From Corella eumyota (Eukaryota > Chordata > Ascidiacea > Phlebobranchia > Corellidae), in contig OY720098.1 in NCBI GenBank assembly GCA_963082875.1, positions 620,001-684,000 on the forward strand: DNA of 64,000 nt. Reading direction: 5' to 3'. The first letter of the stretch is position 1. Each line of letters opens with the position of its first letter. Below the pieces are notes generated by a model. The model was not told the DNA's origin, made no database searches, and worked only from the letters and a program-made list of their open reading frames with translations. The translations under genes were made by a program, and so were the position numbers. Shown in pieces: positions 49,498-61,989 of this stretch.

Positions 49498-52400
49498 TTA
49501 AAATTTGATCATTCCATCTACTTCTATTTTGTTCTGGAATAAAAATACTATTGTTACAGTTGACAACACCGTATTAGACAATATGCATCAGCAGGCGCTA
49601 TAAATGGTATGAACTCCTGCTGAGCAAGCACTTAAACAGTAGTATAATTATCCGGCAATTATAATCTATAATATCCCAAATGCCACCGCAACTCGAGACT
49701 GGGTCGGGGTAACTGATGTTACTCTATGTTTAACTCGCGCATTCGACGTTTCCACCACAAGGATAAAGATATATACTAAACAAAACAAAAAATTTAAGCT
49801 TTTAATTTATTTAGGTCTTTTGCTGACCTGTTTTTTTGTTGTTTAATTTTTCAAAGTTATACAACATGATAAATGGGATAACTAAGATTGGCGTTCTAAC
49901 ATTAAAGATGCAACTTAAAGCTTTAGATAATAATGTTTAACGCTTTGCTTCTACTTACTTTATCTTTTATGTAATCCATATCTCGCATTTGAAATGTTGT
50001 AAAAAATGGCGGAAGTTTAAAACCGCCTTTGAACAAATACTCTAAAATTAAAAAAAAAATTAATTTTGCAAAGACAAAATCTTGTTTGAATTGGTATTGT
50101 TTAATTTAAGTTTTCATGAACTTATTATGCGCGCAGTTAATAATGTTACTTGTTAAGCAAAACTAGTCAATTTTTACCGTTCCATAGGAACGCTATAGTT
50201 GGTGCAATTTGATTCGACAACATTCTATTCATAGATGCTTCAGGGACATCCCCTATGTTGGTACTAATTTGCGTCATTCTACCGGTGACGTCATTGACTT
50301 TCCAGAAAAATCTTTCCTTTTCGGCAGTTTCAGTAAATGCGATAGATATGTTCTACAACATAAGATCGTCAATGTCTTATTCCTAATATTGTAAGTTAAA
50401 AACCTCGCATATTAGGAATGTTATTTGTTTCTTTTAATTTTTGTTTTAAAATATCTTAATTATGACTTACAGAGGCCATTGTTATTGTCTTCTCTAACCG
50501 CCCATCTTCCATTATGACGAACAATTTCATGACCATGCTTTGTAAGGCGTAAAAGTAGTTGCTGTCGAGGGAAACGACGGGAGGTTTGTCGCCGTTAACC
50601 ATCACTATCATTGGTCTATTAAACACAACAATTTTCAAATCTTGAAATATCAGTTTTTAAGACAAATTATATTTTTAACAATGAGTTAAACAAAAATTAG
50701 ATTAAAAAAACAATTTGTACAAGTTAAGTATACTATATGAAAAATAGTGAAAGTATTTTCGGCTCAGGGTTTAAAATTTACGGTAGGCTGTGAATAGTAT
50801 TACATTTTACAATAAAAATTAAAAACTTTTTTGGGTAGATTAGAAAAATAATTTACCTGTCACCAAATCGTTGAAGCCCCGGCATTAACTGCCCAGCAGC
50901 AACTGTGTTTAGCAAAGGTTTTAAGTTTGAAGGAACCTGTTGAGATATAAGAAAGTTTTTGTTTTAAAGTAACGTTAATCACCTGTGTACTGCTTTTAAA
51001 TGACTATTTATATCTTGTCAGGGTCCTTAATAAGCAATGTCATAATGTTATGTTTGTATAAACATATGAATTCTTGCTGTTATAAGCAACTTAAATATAA
51101 TTCTTTTTATCGAATTTATAATACAAGCGATATCTTGGTGTGATTCACATTAATTTTCATGCTTAACTTATAAATTATCAAGATTTATACAAACCATTTC
51201 TTGCGTTATATTTGCCGATACCCGTCCGTTAAGATAGAGTGAAGTTGCCATAGTTTGTGTCTGAAATGGAGTTTTAATTAACTGAATCTCTTTCTTTGGA
51301 GGTCCGAAATCTGGCAAGTTTTGGGGTTCAAGAACAAAACTAAATTAAAATTTATGTATTAAGAAACTGTAAACAACTTTATTTCAATGATTAAAGGCAG
51401 TCTATTTGGCAGAAATCCAAGTGTTTAATGCACCAATATTATTTTAAGGTATCACCTTTATTATTCACAATTTAATTTATGTATTTGTATTATATAAAAA
51501 CATTTTACTTATAATTTGGCATGGCTGCTGGCTTCATTCTTCCATTTAGAGTATACACAGCTCCATAATTATCCATTGTGATGTCAGTTAACGTCATGTT
51601 TATTATGATGTCATCATAACCCAAAAGATGGCGGATCAAAGGTCGTCCGACTGTTATTACTTGGTTCGATTTGAAACGTTCTTCAGACAGAGAGAAACAA
51701 GTCTAAAAATGAATTGTTAAAGCTTGCTTAAATCTTTTAAGTAAATTAAAGAAGGTACTAGCAGTTCAAAACTTTATTTTTGTTAATTGAACTGTTTAAT
51801 TTATGTAAAATCTACAATCAAGCTAATGAAACAAAAAATTAAATATTTACTAACCCTTTCTCTGAGTTGTGTTCTTAACATTGAGACGAAAACTTGTTCA
51901 GTAAAACTTGGAGTAAACTCAGAGGTAAACTTGAGCGATATCGGAGCAAAAACTATATCGCAAGTTGGCCTTGAAATCTAAATATTTAATTAATGTTAGA
52001 AAAGCAACTTTATGGTAAAAAACATTGAACAGTTATGATCGTAATTGTCAAATAAATAAAACAAAACTAGTTTTTAAGCTAAAGATAAACAAATAAAATG
52101 ACATTTTTCTGGTAAAAAAAATCTGTAGATTTAAAAAATAATGCAAGTTTTATTTTACCATTAATCTTCCATCTTCGACGTAAGCAGAACTTCCGTAAAG
52201 TATTTTCATCCTTGAGCCTGTAGCGTTGAAACTTCCAGACTTTGAAATAATATCACTACAAACATTTGTTTAAAAAAAATTAAAGGTGAATCACAAAAAA
52301 TAAACTTAGATAAAAAATTTGAACCAAAAGCAAGGACACTGTTTTAAAATACCATTTTAAGGTAAAAATAAAGAAGATGAGCAGCGTGATGTAGTGGTAA

Positions 52401-53372
52401 GAACACATGCTACACCACTCATAAGGTCGTGGGTTCAATCCCCACTGCTTTCATGCTGTAGCGCCCTTGAGTAAGGCGCTATAAACGGTATAAACTCCTG
52501 CTGAGTCAGCACTTGATCAGCAGCATAATTATAGAGCAATTATATTCTATAATATCCCAAACTGCCACAGGCAACTCGAGACTGGGTCGGAGTAACTGAT
52601 GTTACTCTATGTTTAAGTCGCGCATTCGACTTTCCCACATCGAGGATAAAGATATATACAAAAAGATATCCTATACTTTTGTACTATTTTTTACAAAAAT
52701 TCGTCTTAAACATTACTTACTTTCCCATTGCTCTAAACCTAAAAGTCCAGCCTCCAGTTAGATCAATTTGAATGAAAGTGAAATTTGTGTAAACAACCGC
52801 TGGTGAACCTAGGTCCCAACTTACTTCTTTATCATCGGTGAATCGAACTGAAGTCGCTACAACGCTTTAAAAACAAAAGCATTGTTACATATTAAAATTT
52901 TAGAATTTTTTTTATTGATAAATTACACAAAAACTTATACAAATTACTGTTATTTTGTTTTCCAATTTTAACATTAAAAAAAATTATTAAATATAATATT
53001 TGATACAGAATAAAAACTTTTACTTGTTTAGGGAATAACTTGATTCAAAAAATGTTTCCTTGTTGGTTGTGAAGCTAAAATCTCCGAGATTTAAAAACTT
53101 GGAAGGTTCGGTCGTCATTTGAAACTTCGGAACAAAATTAATAACTAAAAATATTTAAAAAAAATAAAAAAACTTTTTTTTAAGTTGCAAAAAATTTAAA
53201 ACTTAATTTATTACATTTTAAAAAATATATTTTTTTTAATTTTCTAGAAAAAATTTTTCCTACTTGATTCTAAACCGGGGCGATTAACTCGGACTTTTAT
53301 TGCAGGTTTTTCTTGTGATGTAACAATAAAAAACATGCATACCGTGACGTATGCGACACAAAATACCTTCAT
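49498..53372 (-). CDS. BPI/LBP/PLTP-fold secreted protein, paralogue C
   Basis: Exons 53264-53372, 53024-53144, 52721-52864, 52159-52255, 51855-51977, 51509-51702, 51195-51339, 50857-50936, 50471-50615, 50178-50352, 49959-50041, 49498-49533; 483 residues and exon lengths identical to paralogue B. Signal peptide MKVFCVAYVTVCMFFIVTS. Cys pair in RPTCDI and ERTCFS. Other landmarks are DNYGAVYTLNGR, LPDFGPP, TPFQTQTMATSLYLNGR and LKPLLNTVAAGQLMPGLQRF. Exon 7 is nearly identical at DNA level to that of B, while exon 3 is closer to A. Likely function as for paralogue A. Confidence 0.8.
49591..49778 (+). mobile_element. tRNA-derived SINE (family 1), head missing
   Basis: In intron 11 of BPI-like gene C. 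Begins at GCAGGCGCTATAAATGG; otherwise a well-kept body and tail. Confidence 0.85.
52380..52665 (+). mobile_element. tRNA-derived SINE (family 1)
   Basis: In intron 3 of BPI-like gene C. Essentially full length, with good box A (GATGTAGTGGTAAGAAC) and box B (GGGTTCAATCCCC); close to the family consensus, so probably young. Confidence 0.93.
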
Positions 53373-54716
53373 ATCTACAATGGTTGTCCGACAAAATTTT
53401 AAAATATTAAACTTTAATTTTTTGTTTTAAGTTTATGCCGTATTTCTAGGTCTTTATCGTATATCATATCGTACTAAATAGATTATGTAAGTTTTTGGGC
53501 TATATATATATGACCTAGTTGAAGCCTAGAGGGTTTAATAGGTATTCTACACCTTCAGTAAACTCGCTTTGTTTCAACGAAAGGTTAATCGCATCTTGGT
53601 TGTGGTTTTTCTTATTCTTTTGTGTTAGTTTTATATCGAAATTTGGTCAACAAATTCGATGTAATCTGCGTAGTAAACGTGTAAAAGTGGTCTACATGTT
53701 TTGTGTCTAGAAATGCTATATCTGGATTAAAATCTTATATTCAAATTTTCTGGAATTTTTTTTTCTTGGGTCTGCAATTGTTGTTGACGTCACTTTGTTG
53801 GTGACGTCGATTACTAAGAAAAAAATTTTGCTTTAAATTTATTTTAAATTTATCTAGATTACTGTTATTTGTTTAAACAAAAATATACCCAAAAAATTTG
53901 CTAAAAAATGTTATTTAAATAATTTTCTAACAACCCCTTTCTACCCCAACTGTTCTCTGAAGATAATTCTATTACTTTTCAAAAAAACATTAGCCTAAAA
54001 TTTTGGTAAAATGTATTTTTTATTAATTTGCGTTTTTGGGCAAATAACTATAATAATTTTCGGTCATAAATGATTTTCGGTCAAATCCAATAATTTTCGG
54101 TCATACACTTACAATAATTTTTTTATGTTTAAAATTTTTTTACAAATAAACTTTATATTAAAAGTTTTATTAAAAAAGTTATTTTTCTATTTTTTTTAGA
54201 ACAGGAAATGTTAGTTTTGGTAGCAAATATTTTGCAATTTTTATCAACGTTAATCTAGATTTTATCAATAAATCTAAATTGAAAAACAACATTCTTTACT
54301 TAAATTTAACCCTAGGTTGTGTGTTTATATGTTTATTGTATGTTTACCGTTTTCAATATATCAGTGGTTCTTTTTTATTACTTAAATATTTTAAAATGCC
54401 AAACTTTTCTTGGATTATATTTACAAAATAAAACTAATTATGGTTCGAAATCTTAGATTTCGAAACATATTGTTATTGTCATTATACTTTTTATTATTAT
54501 TATTATTTTTATTAATATTTTTATTCTTTCTAGTTTTTTTTGCTATACCAAATATTTTACGTAAAAATGTTAAACTATAAAACACCATACCAATCATATC
54601 TATTTTTACTTTAATTGAACACATATACAGCAGATAAAAGAAAGTTTAAGAAGAAAGTAATATACAAAAGAACTAAAATTAAATTTTCAATAACAACTAA
54701 TATTGATTTAAAAGTT
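53373..54716. other. Intergenic between BPI-like genes C and D
   Basis: The longest spacer of the array, 1.3 kb, very AT-rich. It includes three spaced copies of ATTTTCGGTCA (54050-54120) and a TTATTATTATTATT-type run near 54490. No gene recognised. Confidence 0.5.
54050..54120 (+). repeat. Short tandem repeat ATTTTCGGTCA
   Basis: Three copies of (A)ATTTTCGGTCA at roughly 20-30-bp spacing in the spacer between BPI-like genes C and D, on the 3' side of D. Confidence 0.6.
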
Positions 54717-57700
54717 TTAATTGGGCCTTTGGTTTGTGATCATCCCGTTCACTTCAGCTTTGACCTGTGGCATAAAAATACAACATTTAGTTAAAATAAC
54801 CGGCAGCGTGGTGTAGTGGTAAAAACACTTGCTACACCATACATGAGGTCGTGGGTTTAATCCCCACTGCTCTCATGCTGTAGGGCCCTTGAGTAAGGCG
54901 CTATAAACGGTATAAACTCCTGCTGAGCCAGCACCTAATCAGTAGCATAATTATCGGGCAATTATAATTTATATTATCCCAAACTACCACAGGCAACTAG
55001 AGACTGGGTCGAAGTAACTGATGTTACTCTATGTTTAGGTCGTTAGGTCGACCTTCCTACATCGAGAATAAAGATATATACAAAAAAAAAATAAAAAAAA
55101 AAGTCTCGGATTTATCCCAGCTTACAAATCGTTCGCTTAACATCACTTTCTAACAAATTATTTCCGTGGCGTCACATTATTTGTCACGGTTACTTATCAA
55201 CGTCATCGATTTTTAAATGACGTTATATGTTTTACTCTTTGGTTAATTAACAATTTAAACTGTTAGTTTTCACAAAAATTAATTACTAACGCCTCCTCAA
55301 GATTTAATACAACAGTTTGTAAGTAGTCCCCACTTACGTTATTTCTCATGTACTGCATATTTCCCAAGCCAAGATCCCCAATAAAGGGTGGTAGCTCATA
55401 CCCATCTTTGAGTAGAAACTCTAAAAAATCAAAAAAGCACTATTTTAATTACTTTCACATGAATTTATCAATTTTGGGAGTTTTAGGATATGTATTAACC
55501 TTTATGCATCGGCGTAATATATTGCCGTTAAAGTATATACGTATAAATCTGTATATAATGGGTCGTAGTTGGGGATATAATGTATGTCCAATTTTGGGGG
55601 CCTTTAATATAAATAAAATTGTTGTTTGAGGTACACAGTTAATTATATTGGGCAAATATCAGTTAAGAATTACAACTTTATTATTACAACTAAAATGCTG
55701 ACTCTAAGGCAGCCTTGACTCGTCCATACATAAGATAGGCGGATACAAAAATCTTAATGACGAATACTTTGTAGAACAGCCTACGCTAACTACAACTTTA
55801 ACAATTTACCATTCCAAAGCGCCCCCATAGTTGGTCCGATTTGCTCCGACATCATTCGGTTCATGGAACCCTTGGGGACTTCCCCTATGTTGCTACTTAC
55901 TTGGATGACGTCACCGGTGACGTCAACAACCCTCCAAAAGAACCTCGAGCCCTCGGTAGTTATGTTCCATGAAACAGTTACATCCTTTAAAAATTTAAAT
56001 CCTTATTTTTTTTAAATGGTAAATTAATTTACGTTTTCAACCTTCAAAATTTGTAAATTTTTTTAGGAGGAAGGTTGTTTTTTAAAGTGTCATCGCTACC
56101 TAAATATAGAGTAACATCAGTTACCCCCGACCCAGTGTTGAGTTTCTTTTGCCAGTTTTGGATATAAAATAGATTGTAGTGGCCAGGTAATTAGGTTGCT
56201 AATTAAGTGCTGGTTCAGTAGGAGTTTCTGCCTTTTATTGCGCCTTACTCAAGGTTGCTACAGCATGAGAGCAGTGGGTATTCAACCCAGGACCTCATGT
56301 AGTAAGAAAGTGTTCTAACCACTACATCAAGCTGGCAGTATTACGACATTATTATGACTCACAGAGGACATTGTCATTGCGCTTTCTAACTGCCCATCAT
56401 CCATTATGACGAACAATTCCATGACCAAACTTTGTATCGCGTAGAAGTAGTCGCTGTCAAATGTCACAATTGGCTCTTTGTCTCCGTTTGTGGCCATCAT
56501 CATCGGTCTGTAAAGTTTAAAACAGGTAAGTTTTAATGTTTACAAACATAAAGAACAGCCATTGGAAATTACAGAGGATTTAAAATTAGGTGGTTCTAGG
56601 TTTGATTCCAACTTCGCCAATTCTTAGATGTTCCAATGTTTGGTTTTGCTACTTACAGCAGCTTTTGGGTCAAATAACTATCAGCAGGTTTAGACAATCT
56701 ATATGTTTTTGCTATGCTAGTCCATCTTGATACATAAAGGTTAACGAAGAACATTTATAGACAATTTGAACTATATCTGCAAGTTGTGTTTTGTAAAGAG
56801 AAAACTCTTTTTTTAAATCGCGGCCTGTAAGATTTTGCAAAGCATTTTAAGTTACCTGTTTCCAAAACGTTCAAGTCCTGGCATCATTTTCTGAGCAGCA
56901 ATCGTGTTCATCAATGGCTCTAAGTGTTTAGGAACCTATTTTAAGATTTTATAAATTTAAACTTTTAAAATTTAATTCTAAATTTGAAATGTATGGCATT
57001 CTATTGTGAAGGTATTATATATTTGTTAGAAAGTAGAATAATAGGTAACTTTCAAAATATATTTAACCATGAGTAAATATTTAATAACATGTTTTAAAAA
57101 AAATTACTTTTGTAAGTGTATTAAGTAGCATTAGATTACTTTTGGTGTTGTGTGAATTATTACTTCTAAGTACATATAAAAACATGGTTGTATATATTTT
57201 TTTAAACTGTCCACAAGGTCAAAAAATAATTTACTAAATACTATATAAACAAACCTCTTTCTGAGTGATATTGCCTGATGCTTTTCCAGTAAGAAAGTAC
57301 GACCTCGACAGGGTTGAAGTGTGAAAACCGTTCTCAAGAAACTGAACTTCGCCTATTGGCGGCCCAAACTCTGGCAAATCGTCTGGTTCATTGTCGAAAC
57401 TGGATTTAAAATGTTTTAAATTTTTTAAACAAGATGTTAAAAGTAAAATGTTAAAATTGTTTCATTTTTTTAACCTTGGTTTTATACTAAATAGTTTTTT
57501 TTTATAAGTGAATTGTTAAGAATGTTATGTAATAAAAAATTAGTGAAATATAGTTTTTATATAAAAGAATATTAAGTGATTTTTTGTTAAAAATTAAAAT
57601 TAAAAAATATTTAAAAGATTACATGAAGTTGGGTGAATGTAAAGGTTTCATTCTTCCGTTTATGAGTAACACAACCCCGTGTTCATCTGCTGTGACGTCA

Positions 57701-60681
57701 CCTACAATTGACATATCCATTATAATGTCTTCATGACCTTGCACAACTTGTTTTGTAGGTCGTCCCAGAAAAAACATGTCGTTCAAGTTTTGTTCACGCC
57801 CAGCAAACGAAATACAAAGCTAGAAGTCAAAATAAGTTGATTAAACTTATTAATTGGTAAAAGATAAGTTTAATATTGTATTTAGCCTGTACAGCATGAA
57901 AAATTAGGAAAAAAACAGTCGTAAAATCGAGTGAATCTAACTATTTTAAGATTTAGAATAGCATCATTTTAGGATTTCACAGCTTAAATTAGAGTCTGTG
58001 TTAAAAGTTTATGCATTGAAAGCCACTATAAATTTAAACTAAAAGGTTTGAAAACTTGTTTAAAATATTATTTTGTAGTCAATTATTTGAAAATATTTTA
58101 TGTTTAAATCAATAATATTTGCAAGTTTTAAACTGCTTGACAAACCTTGTCTCTGATTTGACTTCTCAGCATTGGAACAAAAACTTGTTCCAAGATGCTT
58201 GGGTTAAATTCGGTTGTAAAATCAACTTGGATTGGGTCGTTCTGAAGCCAGCATCTTGGGGGTAAAATCTTCAAAAATATAATTTTTAAAATCTAAGTTA
58301 AGTGAAAAATCAAATTAATTTTGTTAAATATATAAAGTAACCAAAAAAAAAACGTTTTTAAGATGTCACCCAAGGGTATGCCGTAAAGACGTGTTTTGAG
58401 CTATCAGTAAAAACCGGGCTCAAGGGCGAATAGTGTGGCATTGGTGCGGTTTAAACCCAAAACCTTTTGGTGTGTTTAAGCTATCCAAAAACGCCGGGTT
58501 AAAGGGCAAAAAGTGTGGCATTGGTGCGGTTTGAATCCGAAACCTTTAGGTGTGTTTAAGCTATCCAAAAACGCCGGGTTAAAAGGCAAAAAGTGTGGCA
58601 TTGGTGCGGTTTAAACCCGAAACCTTTTGGTGTGTTTAAGCTATCCAAAAACGCCGGGTTAAAGGGCAAAAAGTGTGGCATTGGTGCGGTTTGAACCCAA
58701 ACCTTTAGGTGTGTTTAAGCTATCCAAAAACGCCGGGTTAAAGGGCAAAAAGTGTGGCATTGGTGCGGTTTAAACCCAAACCCTTTGGTGTGTTTAAGCT
58801 ATCCAAAAACGCCGGGTTAAAAGGCAAATAGTGTGGCATTGGTGCGACTTGAACCCGAAACCTTTTAGTGTGTTTAAGCTATCCAAAAACGCCGGGTTAA
58901 AGGGCAAAAAGTGTGGCATTGGTGCGGTTTGAACCCAAACCTTTAGGTGTGTTTAAGCTATCCAAAAACGCCGGGTTAAAAGGCAAAAAGTGTGGCATTG
59001 GTGCGGTTTAAACCCGAAACCTTTTGGTGTGTTTAAGCTATCCAAAAACGCCGGGTTAAAAGGCAAATAGTGTGGCATTGGTGCGACTTGAACCCGAAAC
59101 CTTTTAGTGTGTTTAAACTATCTGTAAACGCCAGGCTTAAGGGCGAATATGGTGGCATTGGTGTGAATCAAACCCGAAACCTTTTAGTGTGTTTAAGCTA
59201 TCTGTAAACGCCAGGCTTAAGGGCAAATAATGTGGCATTGGTGCGGTTTGAACTAAAAACATTTCGGCCCATAGTTTAATGCTATGGCTTGTTTAAAAAT
59301 AAGTAAGATAACATCTATGACAAATCAACCATTTCTTGGACATGTTACAATATTTATGTAACGCCGTTTGTGGTGTGCAGGTATGTATTGCAGGCAAACA
59401 TTAGTTGAAAGTTACTATTATATTGCAACAATTAAAATGCAGGCCATAGGTGGTCCACCCACTAAAAAAAACTAGTAAAGTAGTGTCGTCCTTAAATAAA
59501 AGTTAATGTTTCTTACACTAAACTGTCCATTCACAACTCTGGTCCCACTTTCTTGTGTGATAACGATTCCAGTTGCTATGGCGACAAAGTTGCTCGAGTT
59601 TGAAAGAGTATTCCTGAAAATAAAAAAAACAGCATTGTCTATTATTTAATATGTGAAGTCACAAAATGTTTGCCACATTTTAGCTTTATTTAAAAGTCGC
59701 ATATCTCTTTATTTAGAAGTCGCATATCTTTGTATTAATCAGATATACTTACACTCCATTTACAGAAAACTGGTACGACCAATCTCCTGTTAAAACTAAC
59801 TGCTCAATGGTGAAATTAGATGTAACTTGAACTGGTGATCCAATGTCCCAGCTTACTTCATTGTCTTCTGAAAATTGAATCGAAGTGGCTACAACGCTTT
59901 AAAAGAAATTCAGTAAAATGTTTTAAGAAATGTTATGTAAAGTAAACTACTTCAAAAAAACAAAAAACAAAGATATATAATAGCCTGAAGGGCAGTTTTA
60001 GCAACATACAAACTATTGCATAATATTTATATATATTTTTTTATCTACGATGTGAGAAGGTCGACTTTAAAGTATCAACATAAAGTAACATCAGTTACCC
60101 TGACCCAGTCTCGAGTTGCCTTTGGCAGTTTGGGATATAATTGCCCAATAATTATGCTGTTAATTTGTTAGCTTAAAAGTACTTTTACCGTTTATAGCAA
60201 TTGACTCAAGGACACTATAGCATGTAAACAGTGGGGATCGAACCTAGGACCTCATGTAGTAAAGCAAAGTGTTTTGACCACTACACCACGCTACCGGTTA
60301 TTGGTTATCGTACAATATATTTTGCAATAAAATTTAATGTTTCCTACTTGTTTAGAGAATAACTTGATTGAAAAAGAGCTCCTTGATTCGATACCACGTT
60401 AAAGTCACCAAGGTTGACGAACTGACCTGGATCTCGCATTGCATCGTTTTTTGTAACTTGGTTAATTACTACAAAAAATAAACGTGGCTTTACATAGATT
60501 AAAGTAGAGCTAAAATCGCATCTATTTACCTATAAAGATAGCTTTAAATTGATGACAAATATTTAAACTTACCGATTTCTAAAGCTGCTCGGTTAACTCG
60601 GACTTTGATAGCGGGTTTTTCTTGTGACGTAACAATATGAAAGATACATATTATGACGTATGTTAGGCAAAATAACTTCAT
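54717..60681 (-). CDS. BPI/LBP/PLTP-fold secreted protein, paralogue D (most diverged)
   Basis: Exons 60573-60681, 60348-60468, 59753-59896, 59517-59613, 58146-58268, 57623-57819, 57255-57399, 56856-56935, 56363-56507, 55810-55984, 55338-55420, 54717-54764; 488 residues. Signal peptide MKLFCLTYVIICIFHIVTS. The Cys pair is kept (PPRCWL and DKLCIS) although exon 4 has lost most similarity to A-C (NTLSNSSNFVAIATG for the SGRFEATATG block). The last exon is longer and ends MITNQRPN where A-C end in a RF/KF dipeptide. Intron 4 is enlarged by the family-2 repeat array. Probably the earliest-branching member of the cluster. Likely function as for paralogue A. Confidence 0.8.
54800..55103 (+). mobile_element. 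tRNA-derived SINE (family 1), best full-length copy
   Basis: In intron 11 of BPI-like gene D. Begins CCGGCAGCGTGGTGTAGTGG and ends TATATAC with a long A-rich tail. A usable reference for the family. Confidence 0.93.
56068..56340 (-). mobile_element. tRNA-derived SINE (family 1)
   Basis: In intron 9 of BPI-like gene D. Tail degraded; body GAGTAACATCAGTTACCCC and head CTACATCAAGCTGGCAGTA present. Confidence 0.85.
58374..59290 (-). repeat. ~80-bp tandem array derived from the family-2 tRNA-like SINE
   Basis: About 11 head-to-tail units of 79-80 bp in intron 4 of BPI-like gene D. Each contains TGTGTTTAAGCTATCC, AACGCCGGGTTAAAGG, GTGTGGCATTGGTGCGG and AACCCGAAACCTTTTGG. The last unit runs into a SINE head. 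Neighbouring units differ by one to a few bases. Two sub-variants alternate (GGTTTAAACC and GACTTGAACC), so blocks larger than one unit were copied. Confidence 0.9.
59340..59460 (-). repeat. Dispersed repeat family 3, partial
   Basis: Reverse-orientation copy: CGTTTGTGGTGTGCAGG, AGTTGAAAGTTACTATTATA and CAATTAAAATGCAGGCCATA. Confidence 0.6.
60024..60299 (-). mobile_element. tRNA-derived SINE (family 1)
   Basis: In intron 2 of BPI-like gene D. Full length with a shortened middle; head CACTACACCACGCTACCGG. Confidence 0.88.
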
Positions 60682-61123
60682 TTTTACGAAGTAACTAACC
60701 TGAAAATTAAAAGTTGTTAACTTTAGGATCTACTTAGTTTTAATTTTTTTATTTTATAACTTAGTCTTACTCTTAACTTTTAAATATTATTTTAAAATAA
60801 AATTTATTTTGTCCTGTAATAAATATTTAGATTTTAAGCCTTCGGGCCAATTTTTTCAAAAACTACCTCACGATTTCTTCGATTCTCTTGAAAAATAACC
60901 AAAGGTCAATACCAGATCAGCATTGTTAATGCTACTGGTAACTTGGTATGTTTATATAATAATTAAATCGCTTAAAATTTTTAGTTAATTCGGAATTTTT
61001 GCGAAAAAAATAATCCTAGATTTGGGTTTGTCGGTTGGCACGATTTTAAAAGCGGAATTTTTGAACTTATTTACTTTTTTTACTTCATTAGTTATTAAAT
61101 GACCTCGTATAATCTCTTAAGCT
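60682..61123. other. Upstream region of BPI-like gene D
   Basis: AT-rich spacer, part of the divergent interval between BPI-like gene D and DNAJC10. No gene recognised. Confidence 0.5.
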
Positions 61124-61413
61124 TTTTTTGTATATATCTTTATCCTCGTTGTGGGAAAGTCGAATGCGCGACTTAAACGTAGAGTAACATCAGTTACTCT
61201 GACCCAGTCTCGAGTTGCCTGTGGCAGTTTGGGATATTATAGATCATTATTGCCCGATAATTATGCTGCTGATTAAGTGCTGGCTCAGCAGGAGTTCATA
61301 CCGTTTATAGCGCCTTACTCAAGGGCACTACAGCATGAGAGCAGTGGGGATTGAACCCACGACCTCATGTATGGTGTAGCAAGTGTTCTTACCACTACAC
61401 CACGCTGCCAGTA
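61124..61413 (-). mobile_element. tRNA-derived SINE (family 1), full length
   Basis: Close to consensus from the TATATATCTTTATCCTCG tail to CACCACGCTGCCAGTA head. Confidence 0.92.
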
Positions 61414-61989
61414 GCTACTTTGCTATGTGTAATTTCTGAGAAGATTAAAGGATTTAAACAATTACAAAACTCAATGAAAATTTTTTTTTAATTTTAAAAA
61501 ATTTATTTTTTTCTTATTAATAAAAGCTTTTTACTGAAATTGTTTTGTATCAATTTTTTTGATAACCTACAACTTTTTTTGTATTACCGTAAGGTGACGC
61601 AGATGAGTTTGTTATGAGAAAAAAACGTGGGAAAGGGAAACCGGAAACGTTGGGCCACATGTCAGGAAGTAAATACAAAGTTTTGTCTAACGAACTTTCT
61701 TTGCTTTCGTTAGTTTAAACAAACTTAAAATTAGTCTTATTCGGTTATTTATTAAAGTTAATTAACTACATAATAAAAGAAATAATTATATAAATGCCTT
61801 ATAGTGTTTATAATGTTGGCAATAGTAGTTTAAAATTGAAGCAAGGTCAAGTTCAAATTTATTGAATGTTTTTTTTTGCCGAATTGATGACGTCAATCTA
61901 ATTTTTTTATCTAATAACCTTGTCATTCTGTAAACCACATGAGTTGTTATTTTTTGTTGCATCGCCACAGTGTTTAAGTTGTATGTATA
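61414..61989. other. Intergenic, BPI-like D / DNAJC10
   Basis: No gene recognised. ATTGATGACGTCAATCTAAT near 61880 contains a perfect CRE palindrome (TGACGTCA) within a longer palindrome. Confidence 0.45.

Noticed and set aside
54800-54870. SINE heads as tRNA genes
   Set aside because: Boxes A and B are good, but the cloverleaf is not maintained and the same ~290-bp unit recurs about 28 times, so these are SINEs.
58374-59290. CRISPR-like array
   Set aside because: Units are contiguous with no unique spacers, and the unit belongs to a SINE; eukaryotic context.
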